This document shows positions 16,216 to 23,661 of a stretch of DNA of 43,304 nt, in pieces; positions within the stretch are counted from its first letter, which is position 1; each line of letters begins with the position of its first letter. Source of the DNA: an uncultured Traorella sp. (GTDB lineage: Bacteria > Bacillota_I > Bacilli_A > Erysipelotrichales > Erysipelotrichaceae). Both the position numbers and the translations under genes were made by a program. The stretch is taken from NCBI GenBank assembly GCA_944324265.1, contig CALUVS010000018.1, forward strand, positions 1-43,304. Direction: 5' to 3'. The notes under the pieces were generated by a model. The model was not told the origin of the DNA. It saw only the letters and a program-made list of their open reading frames with translations, and did not search any database.

Positions 16216-16919
16216 CAATTATGGTAAATAAGAAGAATATAAAATATAATATCGCTATTGTAATTCTGATATTGCATACAATATACCAACTTACGGATCT
16301 TGTTCCTCATATTATACAGTTAATTTTAGCGATGAATCAACATGTGTTTTGGGAGATTGTACTGCTATTAGCCTATATTTTAATCTTGATTGGATTGATA
16401 ATTAAGAAACCGCAATTGTCTGCTGCAGGCGCTTTTTTTCAAATATTGTATTCAATACCTTTGATAAAAGTGGTGTATGAATTAATCGGATATAATTCAT
16501 CTTTCCTGTATGATTTATTTTTGCAATGCTTTATTACTGCTATTTGGATTTTAATGTTTATTATACTTGCTTTTAAAAAAACGCAAAAAAAATTATTGAT
16601 TACTGTTGTAATACTGTTGTTAATTCTTCATATTTCAGTATTAATTATTAATCTTTATGAGTATAATTATATAGATTTGTTTTCATGGTTATTAGAAACT
16701 ATTCTTGACTTTGCTTATTTTGGTTCAATTGGTATTCTTACATTAGAAATCGACAAGTTGAAAGTAAATGAACCAATTGCAAGTAATCAAAAAGAGATGG
16801 TTAGTAAAGTGAATGATGATCAAATAAATCGTCTATTAAAATTGAAAGATTTGCTTGATAATAATATCATAACTCAGGAAGAATTTGATGCTAAGAAGAG
16901 AGATATTTTAGGAGGGTAA
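16212..16919 (+). CDS. Polytopic membrane protein with C-terminal SHOCT domain
   Basis: 235 residues with about six hydrophobic segments between residues 10 and 180, then a cytoplasmic SHOCT domain at the end (NRLLKLKDLLDNNIITQEEF, then DAKKRDILGG). The start is uncertain: GTG at 16212 is six bases after GGA, while ATG at 16221 gives MVNKKNIK and is slightly far from the same site. Base composition is more AT-rich than the housekeeping genes. It shares the SHOCT tail with the preceding TM2 protein, so the two may associate in the membrane through these helices; this is inference. Confidence 0.72.
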   Translation: MTIMVNKKNIKYNIAIVILILHTIYQLTDLVPHIIQLILAMNQHVFWEIVLLLAYILILIGLIIKKPQLSAAGAFFQILYSIPLIKVVYELIGYNSSFLYDLFLQCFITAIWILMFIILAFKKTQKKLLITVVILLLILHISVLIINLYEYNYIDLFSWLLETILDFAYFGSIGILTLEIDKLKVNEPIASNQKEMVSKVNDDQINRLLKLKDLLDNNIITQEEFDAKKRDILGG

Positions 16920-16921
16920 TT

Positions 16922-17095
16922 ATGGCTGATATGGGTACAAAAGAAGCGGCAAAAAAATGGGGATATACAGAACAGACCATTCGAAAATGGTGCGCGATGG
17001 GTTTGATTGAAAATGCTACACAAGACAAAAAAGGATCTCCTTGGCATATTCCGCAAAATGCTAAATGTCCTAAGAAAATTAAGATAAAATATTAG
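16922..17095 (+). CDS. Small helix-turn-helix protein
   Basis: 57 residues, MADMGTKEAAKKWGYTEQTI onwards. EAAKKWGYTEQTIRKWCAMGLI is a winged helix-turn-helix of the excisionase/MerR kind, followed by a short wing with SPWHIPQNAKCPKKIK. A very strong AGGAGGG lies seven bases before the ATG, two bases after the previous stop, so it is co-transcribed with the TM2/SHOCT genes. It probably binds DNA and may regulate this operon or a nearby one. Proteins like this are common on mobile elements. The terminator at 17117 follows. Confidence 0.75.
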   Translation: MADMGTKEAAKKWGYTEQTIRKWCAMGLIENATQDKKGSPWHIPQNAKCPKKIKIKY

Positions 17096-17116
17096 TGAAC
17101 AAATAAATATAGAAGA

Positions 17117-17150
17117 AAGAGTTTATCATTAATGACTCTTCCTTTTTTTT
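17117..17150 (+). terminator. Terminator of the poly-G operon
   Basis: AAGAGT (17117-17122) pairs with ACTCTT (17135-17140), with partial extension on the outer side, followed by CC and eight T (17143-17150). Confidence 0.65.
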
Positions 17151-17165
17151 CGATATTCTAACCAT

Positions 17166-17198
17166 AAAAAGAGGAAAGACCCGGACAGGTCAATCCTC
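17166..17198 (-). terminator. Terminator of the ABC-F gene (minus strand)
   Basis: On the minus strand GAGGA-tt-GACC pairs with GGTC-tt-TCCTC around TGTCCG, and five T follow (17170-17166). The symmetrical TT/TT internal loop leaves a nine-base-pair stem. It lies about 140 bases after the ABC-F stop. Confidence 0.65.
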
Positions 17199-17223
17199 GT
17201 ACATACTGTCTAAGATAGTTTGC

Positions 17224-17319
17224 TTTAACAAATAAATGTAGCACTTTATGTGTACTCATACATTTGGTGCGAAGAACGGAGTGAAAATTGATTTTTCATC
17301 CTCTACTCAATTTGTTAAA
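17224..17319. repeat. Spaced inverted repeat downstream of the ABC-F gene
   Basis: TTTAACAAAT (17224-17233) is the exact inverse complement of ATTTGTTAAA (17310-17319). Inside it are a second inverted pair, AAATGTA and TACATTT (about 17234-17273), and a GGAGTGAAAA/TTTTCATCC hairpin. No ORF is present. It may be a folded 3' untranslated region of the ABC-F message or a remnant of a small element. Confidence 0.4.
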
Positions 17320-17341
17320 ATGAATTTGTATAACTTCAAGA

Positions 17342-18886
17342 TCATCTTTTTTCTTTTAATAGAAACTGCTTGTCTTTGATTTCATAAACTGTATCCGCCA
17401 CTTCTTCAATAAACTTACGATCATGAGAAACGGCTAAGATAGCTCCGCTGTAATTGCGCAGCATTTCACGGACTGTCGGATTGCTTAAAGGGGAAAGATT
17501 GCGGGTCGGTTCATCCAAAATGAGCATAGTACATTCTTCAATGATAAAATGAACTAAATATAGTTTTGCTTTCTGACCTTCAGAAAGCTCTTTTATTTTC
17601 TGAAGCATTTCATCACGGGTAAATTTCATGCGCCCCAAAAATTCACGCGCCTTCGTAACCGCTTCTTTGTTTCCGTCTTTGGCTAAATACTCAACCGGTG
17701 TACATTCATCATCCATCATTTCCTGATAATTCTGCGGCATATAACCGATCTTAAGATCTTCTCGCTGTTTGCATTGTTCATAGACTTGATGAATGAGAGT
17801 AGTCTTTCCGCAGCCATTGTCACCGATAATAACAGCTTTTTCACTGCCTTTTACAAACAGGTGCACATTCTGGATCAGAATTCTTTCATCAGCACAAATC
17901 TGATCAAAGAAAAGATCCAGACATATCTTATTCGGATTCCAGTCAAAAACTTCAAAGTGAACATCAATGGCCTCTTCTCTTGTATCCAATTTGGTGTAGC
18001 CTTCCTTTTCAAAACGCTTTTCCATGGATTTCAATGAATGCATTTTCTTCTTCAATAATCTTCCTTTGGCCGGATCTTGACGTGTGATGGTATTCTGATA
18101 TTCATGGACAGAACTCATGATACGATTCAGTTTTTCTTGTTTTTTCTCATATTCTTCTTTTTCTTTGTAAGCAAGTTGTTCTTCTTTAATCAGTTTTTCT
18201 TTGCGCTGTCTCATAAATTCATCATAGCCGATATTAGCAATCGTATGCATGACTTTGGTTTTCTTATTGACAGTTTCCAATAAAACAATGCGGTTGGCGA
18301 CTCGGCTGAGCAAAGTTTCATCGTGACTGATAAACATCAAAGCACCGTCAAATTCCAACAAAAAGGTTTCCAGCCATTCCAATGTTTCTATATCTAAGTC
18401 ATTGGTTGGTTCATCCAAAAGTAAGGTATCCACAGGCTCATGCATGATCTTCAATAACTGCAGCTTTACTTTTTCTCCCCCGCTCAATGTCTTGATCTTC
18501 TGCGATCTTTGCAGAAAATCCGGGCTTAAATGCAAAGAAACGCAAAGTTTCTGATAATTTTCCAATTCATTGTACTGTTCCAATTCTAATAGTTCGTTCA
18601 CATCATTTTTTAAACAATATTCATAAGGTTCGGATTCATTCCATTTTTCATCCATCTTCTGGGATAAATAACCGATATGCGCTTGAGATGTATCAATGAT
18701 CCCGCTGACGCTTGCATATTTTTCAATACTTTGGGGATCGGCGATTGCTTTGAGCAAGGTGCTTTTGCCATTGCCTTCTTCGCCGATGATGGCCGCTTTA
18801 TGATGAGGGGCCAAGGTAAAACAAAACGACTCAAGCAGAGTCGTTCCTTTACTGTTTTGAATAGTCAGATCTTTGATTGTGAGCAT
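17342..18886 (-). CDS. ABC-F family ATPase, antibiotic-resistance-like
   Basis: 514 residues with two ATPase domains and no membrane segment, as in ABC-F ribosome-binding proteins. Domain 1 has GEEGNGKSTLL, LSGGEKVKLQLL and LLLDEPTNDLD. Domain 2 has GDNGCGKTTLI, LSEGQKAKLYLV and LILDEPTRNLSPLS. The linker from about 230 to 310 is charged and helical (EEQLAYKEKEEYEKKQEKL). DEPTRNLSPLS is typical of the Msr/Lsa/Vga-type group that frees ribosomes from antibiotics, but resistance is not proven. AAAGGAGGT touches the first ATG (18892), so the second ATG, seven bases away, is chosen. The leader holds a strong promoter, a tiny ORF and an attenuator-like hairpin. Confidence 0.88.
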   Translation of the reverse strand: MLTIKDLTIQNSKGTTLLESFCFTLAPHHKAAIIGEEGNGKSTLLKAIADPQSIEKYASVSGIIDTSQAHIGYLSQKMDEKWNESEPYEYCLKNDVNELLELEQYNELENYQKLCVSLHLSPDFLQRSQKIKTLSGGEKVKLQLLKIMHEPVDTLLLDEPTNDLDIETLEWLETFLLEFDGALMFISHDETLLSRVANRIVLLETVNKKTKVMHTIANIGYDEFMRQRKEKLIKEEQLAYKEKEEYEKKQEKLNRIMSSVHEYQNTITRQDPAKGRLLKKKMHSLKSMEKRFEKEGYTKLDTREEAIDVHFEVFDWNPNKICLDLFFDQICADERILIQNVHLFVKGSEKAVIIGDNGCGKTTLIHQVYEQCKQREDLKIGYMPQNYQEMMDDECTPVEYLAKDGNKEAVTKAREFLGRMKFTRDEMLQKIKELSEGQKAKLYLVHFIIEECTMLILDEPTRNLSPLSNPTVREMLRNYSGAILAVSHDRKFIEEVADTVYEIKDKQFLLKEKR

Positions 18887-18915
18887 AGACATACCTCCTT
18901 TGAGATATGAACGAT

Positions 18916-18979
18916 AAAAAGTAGATTTTGCAGTACAAAAAACGAGTGGGGAACGTTTCAATTGTCATTTCAAAATCTA
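18916..18979 (-). promoter_or_regulatory. Attenuator-like hairpin in the ABC-F leader
   Basis: On the minus strand TAGATTTTG (18979-18971) is the exact inverse complement of CAAAATCTA (18930-18922), which is followed by CTTTTT (18921-18916). A weaker inner stem (GAAACG with CGTTTT) lies between. The left arm includes the stop codon of the MKR leader ORF, so a ribosome paused there would block the hairpin. This matches the logic of ribosome-controlled attenuators known before ABC-F and other resistance genes. Confidence 0.6.
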
Positions 18980-18988
18980 TCTCTTCAT
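18977..18988 (-). CDS. Three-codon leader ORF (Met-Lys-Arg)
   Basis: ATG AAG AGA TAG, preceded by AAAGGTGG with eight bases of spacing, between the promoter and the ABC-F start. A GTG eight bases upstream in another frame also reads Met-Lys-Arg-stop. Leader peptides this short are known in ribosome-mediated attenuation of resistance genes. Its stop codon begins the left arm of the attenuator hairpin. Confidence 0.55.
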   Translation of the reverse strand: MKR

Positions 18989-19013
18989 CTTTTCACCCAC
19001 CTTTACTATGATT

Positions 19014-19042
19014 ATTCTATGATTTTGATTGATACTTGTCAA
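19014..19042 (-). promoter_or_regulatory. Consensus promoter of the ABC-F gene
   Basis: Minus strand TTGACA (19042-19037), 17 bases, TAGAAT (19019-19014). Transcription should begin near 19007, leaving a leader of about 120 bases. The promoter is strong, which suits control by attenuation instead of repression. Confidence 0.75.
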
Positions 19043-19070
19043 TATGGGAAATATAATTTATGCATTAGGG

Positions 19071-19099
19071 TTGATTTATTGATGAGATAATTTTATAAT
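19071..19099 (+). promoter_or_regulatory. Promoter of the flavodiiron gene
   Basis: TTGATT (19071-19076), 17 bases, TATAAT (19094-19099), 28 bases before the start codon. Divergent from the ABC-F promoter. Confidence 0.65.
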
Positions 19100-19127
19100 C
19101 ACTCCGTGAAAAAAGAGGTGCATGAAA

Positions 19128-20270
19128 ATGAATATTACACAGGATTTGATTTATGTTGGTGTAAATGATAGAGAAATTGACTTATTTGAAGGACAGTATG
19201 TCGTTCCTAACGGCATCAGTTATAATTCTTATGTATTGATGGATGATCAAATTGCAGTATTTGATACAGTGGATATTCACTTTGGTGAACAGTGGCTGAA
19301 TCAGCTGCAAAAAGCCTTGCAGGGAAGAAAGCCTGATTACTTGATTGTATTGCATATGGAACCAGATCATTCTGCGAATATCATGAAGTTTTTAGAAGCA
19401 TATCCGGAAACAACTTTAATCGGCAATGCCAAGACATTTATGATGATGGATCAATTTTTTGAGTTAGATCCAAATATCAGAAAAAAGGTTGTCGAAAACA
19501 ATGAGACATTGAATTTAGGTCATCATGAATTAACCTTTGTGTTTGCACCGATGGTGCACTGGCCGGAAGTTATGATGTGCTATGATGCCAAGGATCAAGT
19601 ATTGTTCAGTGCGGATGCCTTCGGTAAATTCGGTATCGGAGAGGAAGAATGGATCGAAGAAGCCAGACGCTACTATATCGGCATTGTAGGGAAGTATGGG
19701 GCCCAGGTTTTAGCTGTATTAAAAAAGGCAGAGAATTTGCCGTTGTCAATGATCTGTCCATTGCATGGACCTGTATTGAAGGAAAATATCGCTTATTATG
19801 TGGAATGTACTCGCAAATGGGCTGCGTATGAAGCTGAAAAGCAAGGGGTTGTCATTGCTTATACTTCTGTTTATGGGCATACCAAAGAAGCGGCTCTGTA
19901 TTTAGCCGATCAATTGAAACAAAGAAATGTCGAAACAGTTGTCTATGACTTAGCGCGTTCAGACATGTCACAGGCAGTTTCGGATGCCTTCTGCTATGAC
20001 AAGCTGGTATTAGCTACACCGACGTATAATGCTGATGTATTCCCATATATGAAAACATTTATTCATCAATTAACTGAAAGAAATTATCAAAATAGAAAAG
20101 TGGCATTGATTGAAAATGGCAGCTGGGCAGCTACCGCCAATCAAGTCATGAAAAATATGCTGGCGAAAAGCAAAGATGTAACCATTGTCGGTACAGCTAC
20201 CATTCGTTCATCGCTGAAAGAAGATTCCCGTCAGGCATTAAAAGAACTGGCAGAAGAATTGAGCCGATAA
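19128..20270 (+). CDS. fprA: Flavodiiron protein (FprA-type A flavoprotein)
   Basis: About 380 residues: an N-terminal beta-lactamase-like diiron domain (to about 245) and a C-terminal flavodoxin domain. These cytosolic enzymes reduce O2 to water or NO to N2O and protect anaerobes. The iron ligands are in HMEPDH (H-x-E-x-D-H), MVHWPEVMM (His), SADAFG (Asp) and CPLHGPVL (His). The FMN loop is YTSVYGHTKEAALYLA. GAGG ends three bases before ATG 19122 and nine before ATG 19128, so the latter is chosen. No rubredoxin domain or gene is adjacent, so the electron donor is unknown. Confidence 0.94.
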   Translation: MNITQDLIYVGVNDREIDLFEGQYVVPNGISYNSYVLMDDQIAVFDTVDIHFGEQWLNQLQKALQGRKPDYLIVLHMEPDHSANIMKFLEAYPETTLIGNAKTFMMMDQFFELDPNIRKKVVENNETLNLGHHELTFVFAPMVHWPEVMMCYDAKDQVLFSADAFGKFGIGEEEWIEEARRYYIGIVGKYGAQVLAVLKKAENLPLSMICPLHGPVLKENIAYYVECTRKWAAYEAEKQGVVIAYTSVYGHTKEAALYLADQLKQRNVETVVYDLARSDMSQAVSDAFCYDKLVLATPTYNADVFPYMKTFIHQLTERNYQNRKVALIENGSWAATANQVMKNMLAKSKDVTIVGTATIRSSLKEDSRQALKELAEELSR

Positions 20271-20276
20271 AAAAGG

Positions 20277-20305
20277 ACCTGCTTATGTGCAATAAGCAGG
20301 TTTTT
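20277..20305. terminator. Bidirectional terminator between fprA and HIT genes
   Basis: ACCTGCTTAT (20277-20286) and ATAAGCAGGT (20292-20301) form a ten-base-pair stem with a five-base loop; TTTTT follows on the plus strand and an A-run flanks the left side. The HIT stop lies within the plus-strand T-run. Confidence 0.85.
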
Positions 20306-20768
20306 ATATATTTGTCAGCTGATTGAGTTCATGAAGCAGCTTTTCTTTCATTGCTTCCATTTCTGCAGGGGTAGGGCAGCTGTCATCATGGATCATTTTT
20401 TCCCAGGGATACCACCAGACAGGTCCGCGTCCATGATTGCCATATTCTTCTAAATCACCGCTTTTTCTTGGAAATAGATGAACATGTAAGTGAGAATCGC
20501 CATTGCCGAGCATTTCAATATTCATTTTTTCTGCCTGAAAGGCTTGTGAGACAGCTTGTGCCGCTAAGCTCATTTCATAGAGAAAAGTCATGCGTTCATT
20601 TTTATCTAATTGAAAGCATTCAGTAACATGCTTTTTGCATAGAAATAAAGTATAGCCATAAAAGTGCTGATGATCGCCGATAACGACATAACCGGTCTGC
20701 ATTTCTTTGACAAAAGCTGGATTGGAATGATGTTTGATTTGATTAATTCTTTCGCATATCAGACACAT
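20304..20768 (-). CDS. HIT family protein
   Basis: 154 residues. The histidine triad is in GDSHLHVHLFPRK, preceded by the family helix FQAEKMNIEMLGN. HIT proteins hydrolyse or transfer nucleotides from adenylated substrates such as dinucleoside polyphosphates. Two N-terminal CxxC-like cysteines (MCLICERI) could bind zinc, as in several bacterial HIT proteins. AAGGAG precedes the start. It stands alone, with a terminator on each side. Confidence 0.92.
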   Translation of the reverse strand: MCLICERINQIKHHSNPAFVKEMQTGYVVIGDHQHFYGYTLFLCKKHVTECFQLDKNERMTFLYEMSLAAQAVSQAFQAEKMNIEMLGNGDSHLHVHLFPRKSGDLEEYGNHGRGPVWWYPWEKMIHDDSCPTPAEMEAMKEKLLHELNQLTNI

Positions 20769-20804
20769 AGGAATCTCCTTTTTTGTTTATTTTATCATAG
20801 ATAA

Positions 20805-20833
20805 GAAAAAATAGAACCCAAACAGGTTCTATT
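20805..20833 (-). terminator. Terminator of the apbE/DUF1905 operon
   Basis: On the minus strand AATAGAACC (20833-20825) pairs with GGTTCTATT (20818-20810) over a six-base loop, followed by a run of T (20809-20805). The stem starts within the last codons of DUF1905. Confidence 0.8.
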
Positions 20834-21098
20834 CTCTTTCTTGAATGGTTACATGGATCATATCCTTTGGCTGCTTTTTGATCTTCGCACGGATGTCCTT
20901 GCGAATGCCGATGATATGATTGACGGTTTTCATGCGTACCAATGAGCCATCATAAGGTTCTCCGTCAAAGGTTGCATGGACCTTGACACGTCCTTTGCCG
21001 AATTCTTTTCTGACATCATAGGGAAATTCGATGTAGGCGGCATCCATACCATCTACTGGCTGGATAATGGCCTCAAATTCATAGATTTTCGGATTCAT
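20829..21098 (-). CDS. DUF1905 domain-containing protein
   Basis: 89 residues, one DUF1905 domain: YEFEAIIQPVDGMDAAYIEF, PYDVRKEFGKGRVKVHATFD and MIHVTIQERE. It is a small beta-barrel-like cytosolic domain of unknown biochemical function, often fused to YdeI/OmpD-associated domains but single here. Its ATG overlaps the apbE stop (TAATG), so the two are made together, which is an unusual partner for a flavin transferase. No functional link is known to me. Confidence 0.85.
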   Translation of the reverse strand: MNPKIYEFEAIIQPVDGMDAAYIEFPYDVRKEFGKGRVKVHATFDGEPYDGSLVRMKTVNHIIGIRKDIRAKIKKQPKDMIHVTIQERE

Positions 21099-22186
21099 TA
21101 ATAGGTAAAATCCTCTGTTAAGCCATCACTGGTCAAAATGTAGTATTCTTCCCATCGGCCATAGTCATAATTTTCAATTTCATCCAGCTTGTCATAGACC
21201 CAAACAACATCCAGTTCATAACCCAGTCCTCTGAGTTTTTCCAGCATTTCTACACCTTCTTCATAAGTTAATGTATAGAATAAGGTAGAACAGATATCAG
21301 CAATGCCGGAATCAACTGCTCGGATAGAGACAGCTTTGGCATGCTTGGCTGGATAGAGGGTATCCGGATCAATGATGTGATGATAGATTTCATCTTCATA
21401 AATAAAGTAGCGCTGATAATCACCGGAAGTAACCAGTGATTGATTGCTGCTGAGCTCCATAGCACCGAATTGCCGGCCACTGCTGTCAGGGGATTCAATG
21501 GCAGAGCGCCATACATCACCATCGGGTTTAACTCCGAATGTTTTGACATTTCCGCCGGCATTGACAATACCGCTTTCCAATCCGGCATCCTGAAGAATCT
21601 GAGCTACTCTTTCTGCAGAAAATCCTTTGGCTACAGAACCGACATCCAATGAAGCACAGCTTTCAGTCAGATAAACGGTGTTGTTTTCATCATCAACTTC
21701 TACTTTATCCCAGCCTGTGCAGGCTTTGGCTGCTTCCAGCTCTTCCGTTGTCGGTATTGTAAATTCCATGCCGTACGTTGCTTTTTCGCGGACATCATGC
21801 CAGATTTCAAGCACCGGGCCTAACGTAATATCAAATTGATTGTCGGAATATTCACTGAACTGTTTTGATAAAAGAATAAGATCAATGATTTCCTGATCAA
21901 CCTCTACCGGCTGAATACCGGCATTATCATTAATGGTCTTGATGTTGTTGACACCTTCATAATCATAGTATTTATCAAAATATGAGTTATATTTGCGGAA
22001 GGCTTCTTCCATTAAGGCAAAGTATTCATCACCTTCAGCTTCATCTTCCACATAAGCAATCAGGGTAATCTGTGTATCAAAGCCTGATGTGAAAGAAGAG
22101 CGTGAATATCGAAGCAATTCTTTTTCCTGCGGGCTGCATCCGGCCAATAAGGCCAGACTTAACAATAAACTGAGTCCTTTTTTCAT
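21098..22186 (-). CDS. apbE: FAD:protein FMN transferase (ApbE) lipoprotein
   Basis: 362 residues. A lipobox (LLLSLALLAGC, Cys17) places it on the outer face of the membrane. ApbE transfers FMN from FAD to the Thr of S/T-GAT-x-S/T motifs in RnfD, RnfG and FMN-bind proteins. Conserved blocks are GFDTQITLIAYVED, DNQFDITLGPVLEIWHD, SLDVGSVAKGFSAERVAQIL, SGIVNAGGNVKTFG and HHIIDPDTLYPA. It is divergent from the rnf operon, which encodes at least four SGAT motifs, so this is the likely flavinylating enzyme for that complex. It shares a transcript with DUF1905. Confidence 0.95.
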   Translation of the reverse strand: MKKGLSLLLSLALLAGCSPQEKELLRYSRSSFTSGFDTQITLIAYVEDEAEGDEYFALMEEAFRKYNSYFDKYYDYEGVNNIKTINDNAGIQPVEVDQEIIDLILLSKQFSEYSDNQFDITLGPVLEIWHDVREKATYGMEFTIPTTEELEAAKACTGWDKVEVDDENNTVYLTESCASLDVGSVAKGFSAERVAQILQDAGLESGIVNAGGNVKTFGVKPDGDVWRSAIESPDSSGRQFGAMELSSNQSLVTSGDYQRYFIYEDEIYHHIIDPDTLYPAKHAKAVSIRAVDSGIADICSTLFYTLTYEEGVEMLEKLRGLGYELDVVWVYDKLDEIENYDYGRWEEYYILTSDGLTEDFTY

Positions 22187-22287
22187 AATATCACCGACAC
22201 AATTATACCATTCTTTTTGAATTTTAAAAGAATATCATTAAAATTGTGAAAAAACGGAAATTTTATGTTAAGTTTTTGTAATACTAG

Positions 22288-22296
22288 TGCTATAAT
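22288..22296 (+). promoter_or_regulatory. Extended -10 promoter of the rnf operon
   Basis: TGC-TATAAT: an extended -10 with TATAAT at 22291-22296, about 60 bases before rnfC. TTAAGT at 22268-22273 is a weak -35 at 17 bases. No operator is evident. Confidence 0.6.
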
Positions 22297-22356
22297 AGTT
22301 GGGAACTGTTCTTTCGTGGTACAAAGGGCATGATAAAAGAAAAGGAAGGTGAAATT

Positions 22357-23649
22357 ATGTCTTTGTTTAAAGGACCTATGCGCAATCACTTGAATGGGCA
22401 TAAGGAATTAACAGAACATAAAGAAGCTGTTGTTTACAACCCTAAGACAGTCTATATTCCTTTGTTTGCTGGATTTGATCCAAATCCAAAAATTTTGGTA
22501 AACGTAGGAGATGAAGTTAAAGTAGGGACTAAATTAGCAGTGTTTGAAGCTCGCTTCGTGGTACCTGTATTTTCAAGCGTGAGCGGGAAAGTCGTTTCTA
22601 TTGAAAAAAGAATGCATCAGAACCTGAAACAGGCGGATTACATTGTCATTGAAAGTGATGGCAAATTTACAGAAGAAAAGAACCCAACGATTGATTGGGA
22701 AAAAGCGTCTGTAGAAGAATTAGTTGAGTTCATGAAGAACGCCGGTATTATCGGATGCGGTGGGGCTGGTTTCCCATCATATGTGAAATATCAGGGGGCG
22801 AAAGGAATTGAACGTTTGATCATCAATGCGGTTGAATGTGAACCTTTCATTACTTCAGACTACAAGGCTATTGAAAGTGATTTAGATACGATGCTAGTGG
22901 GTATCCGTGCTATGAAGAAAATGTGCGGTGCTCCAGTGGCAGAAATCTGCATTAAGAAATCTCACCCTGAATTGATTGCTCATGTCAATGAGAAAATCAA
23001 AGGATTGGATGGCATTACCTGCAGAGAAGTGCCGGATGTATATCCAATGGGATGGGAAAGAACTTTGATTTATGAAGTTACTGGTCAGCGTTATGACAGA
23101 CTGCCTGCAGAAGTGCATGTTGTGATCAACAATGCGACAACTGCTTTGAAGTTTGGTACTGCGATGCTGACAGGTATGCCGATTGTCAACCGTATGGTCA
23201 CAGTCAGCGGTGATGGGGTAAAAAATCCTGTCAATGTGATTGTGCCTATCGGTACATTGGCAAGTGAAATTGTCAATGGTCCGGCAGGAGGCTACACTTC
23301 TGATAAGATCATCATGAGCTTCGGCGGTCCTATGATGGGCGGTACTGTGCCAAATGATGATATTGCGATTGATCGTCAGAACAATGCTTTGACTGTTCAG
23401 ATTGATAAAGGTATTGATGAAATTGCCTGCCTGCGCTGCGGCAGATGCTCTGATTACTGCCCAAGCGGATTGCAGCCAGTGCGTATCAACAATGTCATGA
23501 AGATGAATGACATGGATCGCTTAGGTAAATTGCAGGTTACAAAATGTATTGAATGCGGTATGTGTACTTATGTATGTCCAAGCAAGATTGCAGTGACAGA
23601 AAATGTACGCCGTGCAAAACGTGCCTATATGGCCTTTGGAAAGAAGTAG
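22357..23649 (+). CDS. rnfC: RNF complex subunit RnfC
   Basis: 430 residues. RnfC is the peripheral, NADH/flavin- and Fe-S-binding subunit of the ion-pumping ferredoxin:NAD oxidoreductase. The nucleotide/FMN loop is GCGGAGFPSYVKY, followed by INAVECEPFITSDY. Two [4Fe-4S] motifs near the C-terminus are CLRCGRCSDYCP and CIECGMCTYVCP. The N-terminal biotinyl-like sandwich is IPLFAGFDPNPKILVNVGDE. The ATG at 22357 follows AAGGAAGG; the longer frame lacks support. First gene of rnfCDGEA-x-B. Confidence 0.96.
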   Translation: MSLFKGPMRNHLNGHKELTEHKEAVVYNPKTVYIPLFAGFDPNPKILVNVGDEVKVGTKLAVFEARFVVPVFSSVSGKVVSIEKRMHQNLKQADYIVIESDGKFTEEKNPTIDWEKASVEELVEFMKNAGIIGCGGAGFPSYVKYQGAKGIERLIINAVECEPFITSDYKAIESDLDTMLVGIRAMKKMCGAPVAEICIKKSHPELIAHVNEKIKGLDGITCREVPDVYPMGWERTLIYEVTGQRYDRLPAEVHVVINNATTALKFGTAMLTGMPIVNRMVTVSGDGVKNPVNVIVPIGTLASEIVNGPAGGYTSDKIIMSFGGPMMGGTVPNDDIAIDRQNNALTVQIDKGIDEIACLRCGRCSDYCPSGLQPVRINNVMKMNDMDRLGKLQVTKCIECGMCTYVCPSKIAVTENVRRAKRAYMAFGKK

Positions 23650-23661
23650 GAGGGTGACTAT

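Noticed and set aside
17171-17319. CRISPR-like or transposon ends suggested by the repeated hairpins
   Set aside because: There are no regular repeats or spacers and no transposase. The outer hairpin works as the ABC-F terminator.
18887-18961. An N-terminal extension of the ABC-F protein from a TTG at 18961
   Set aside because: The segment is the leader RNA with the attenuator hairpin; the strong AAAGGAGG lies after it.
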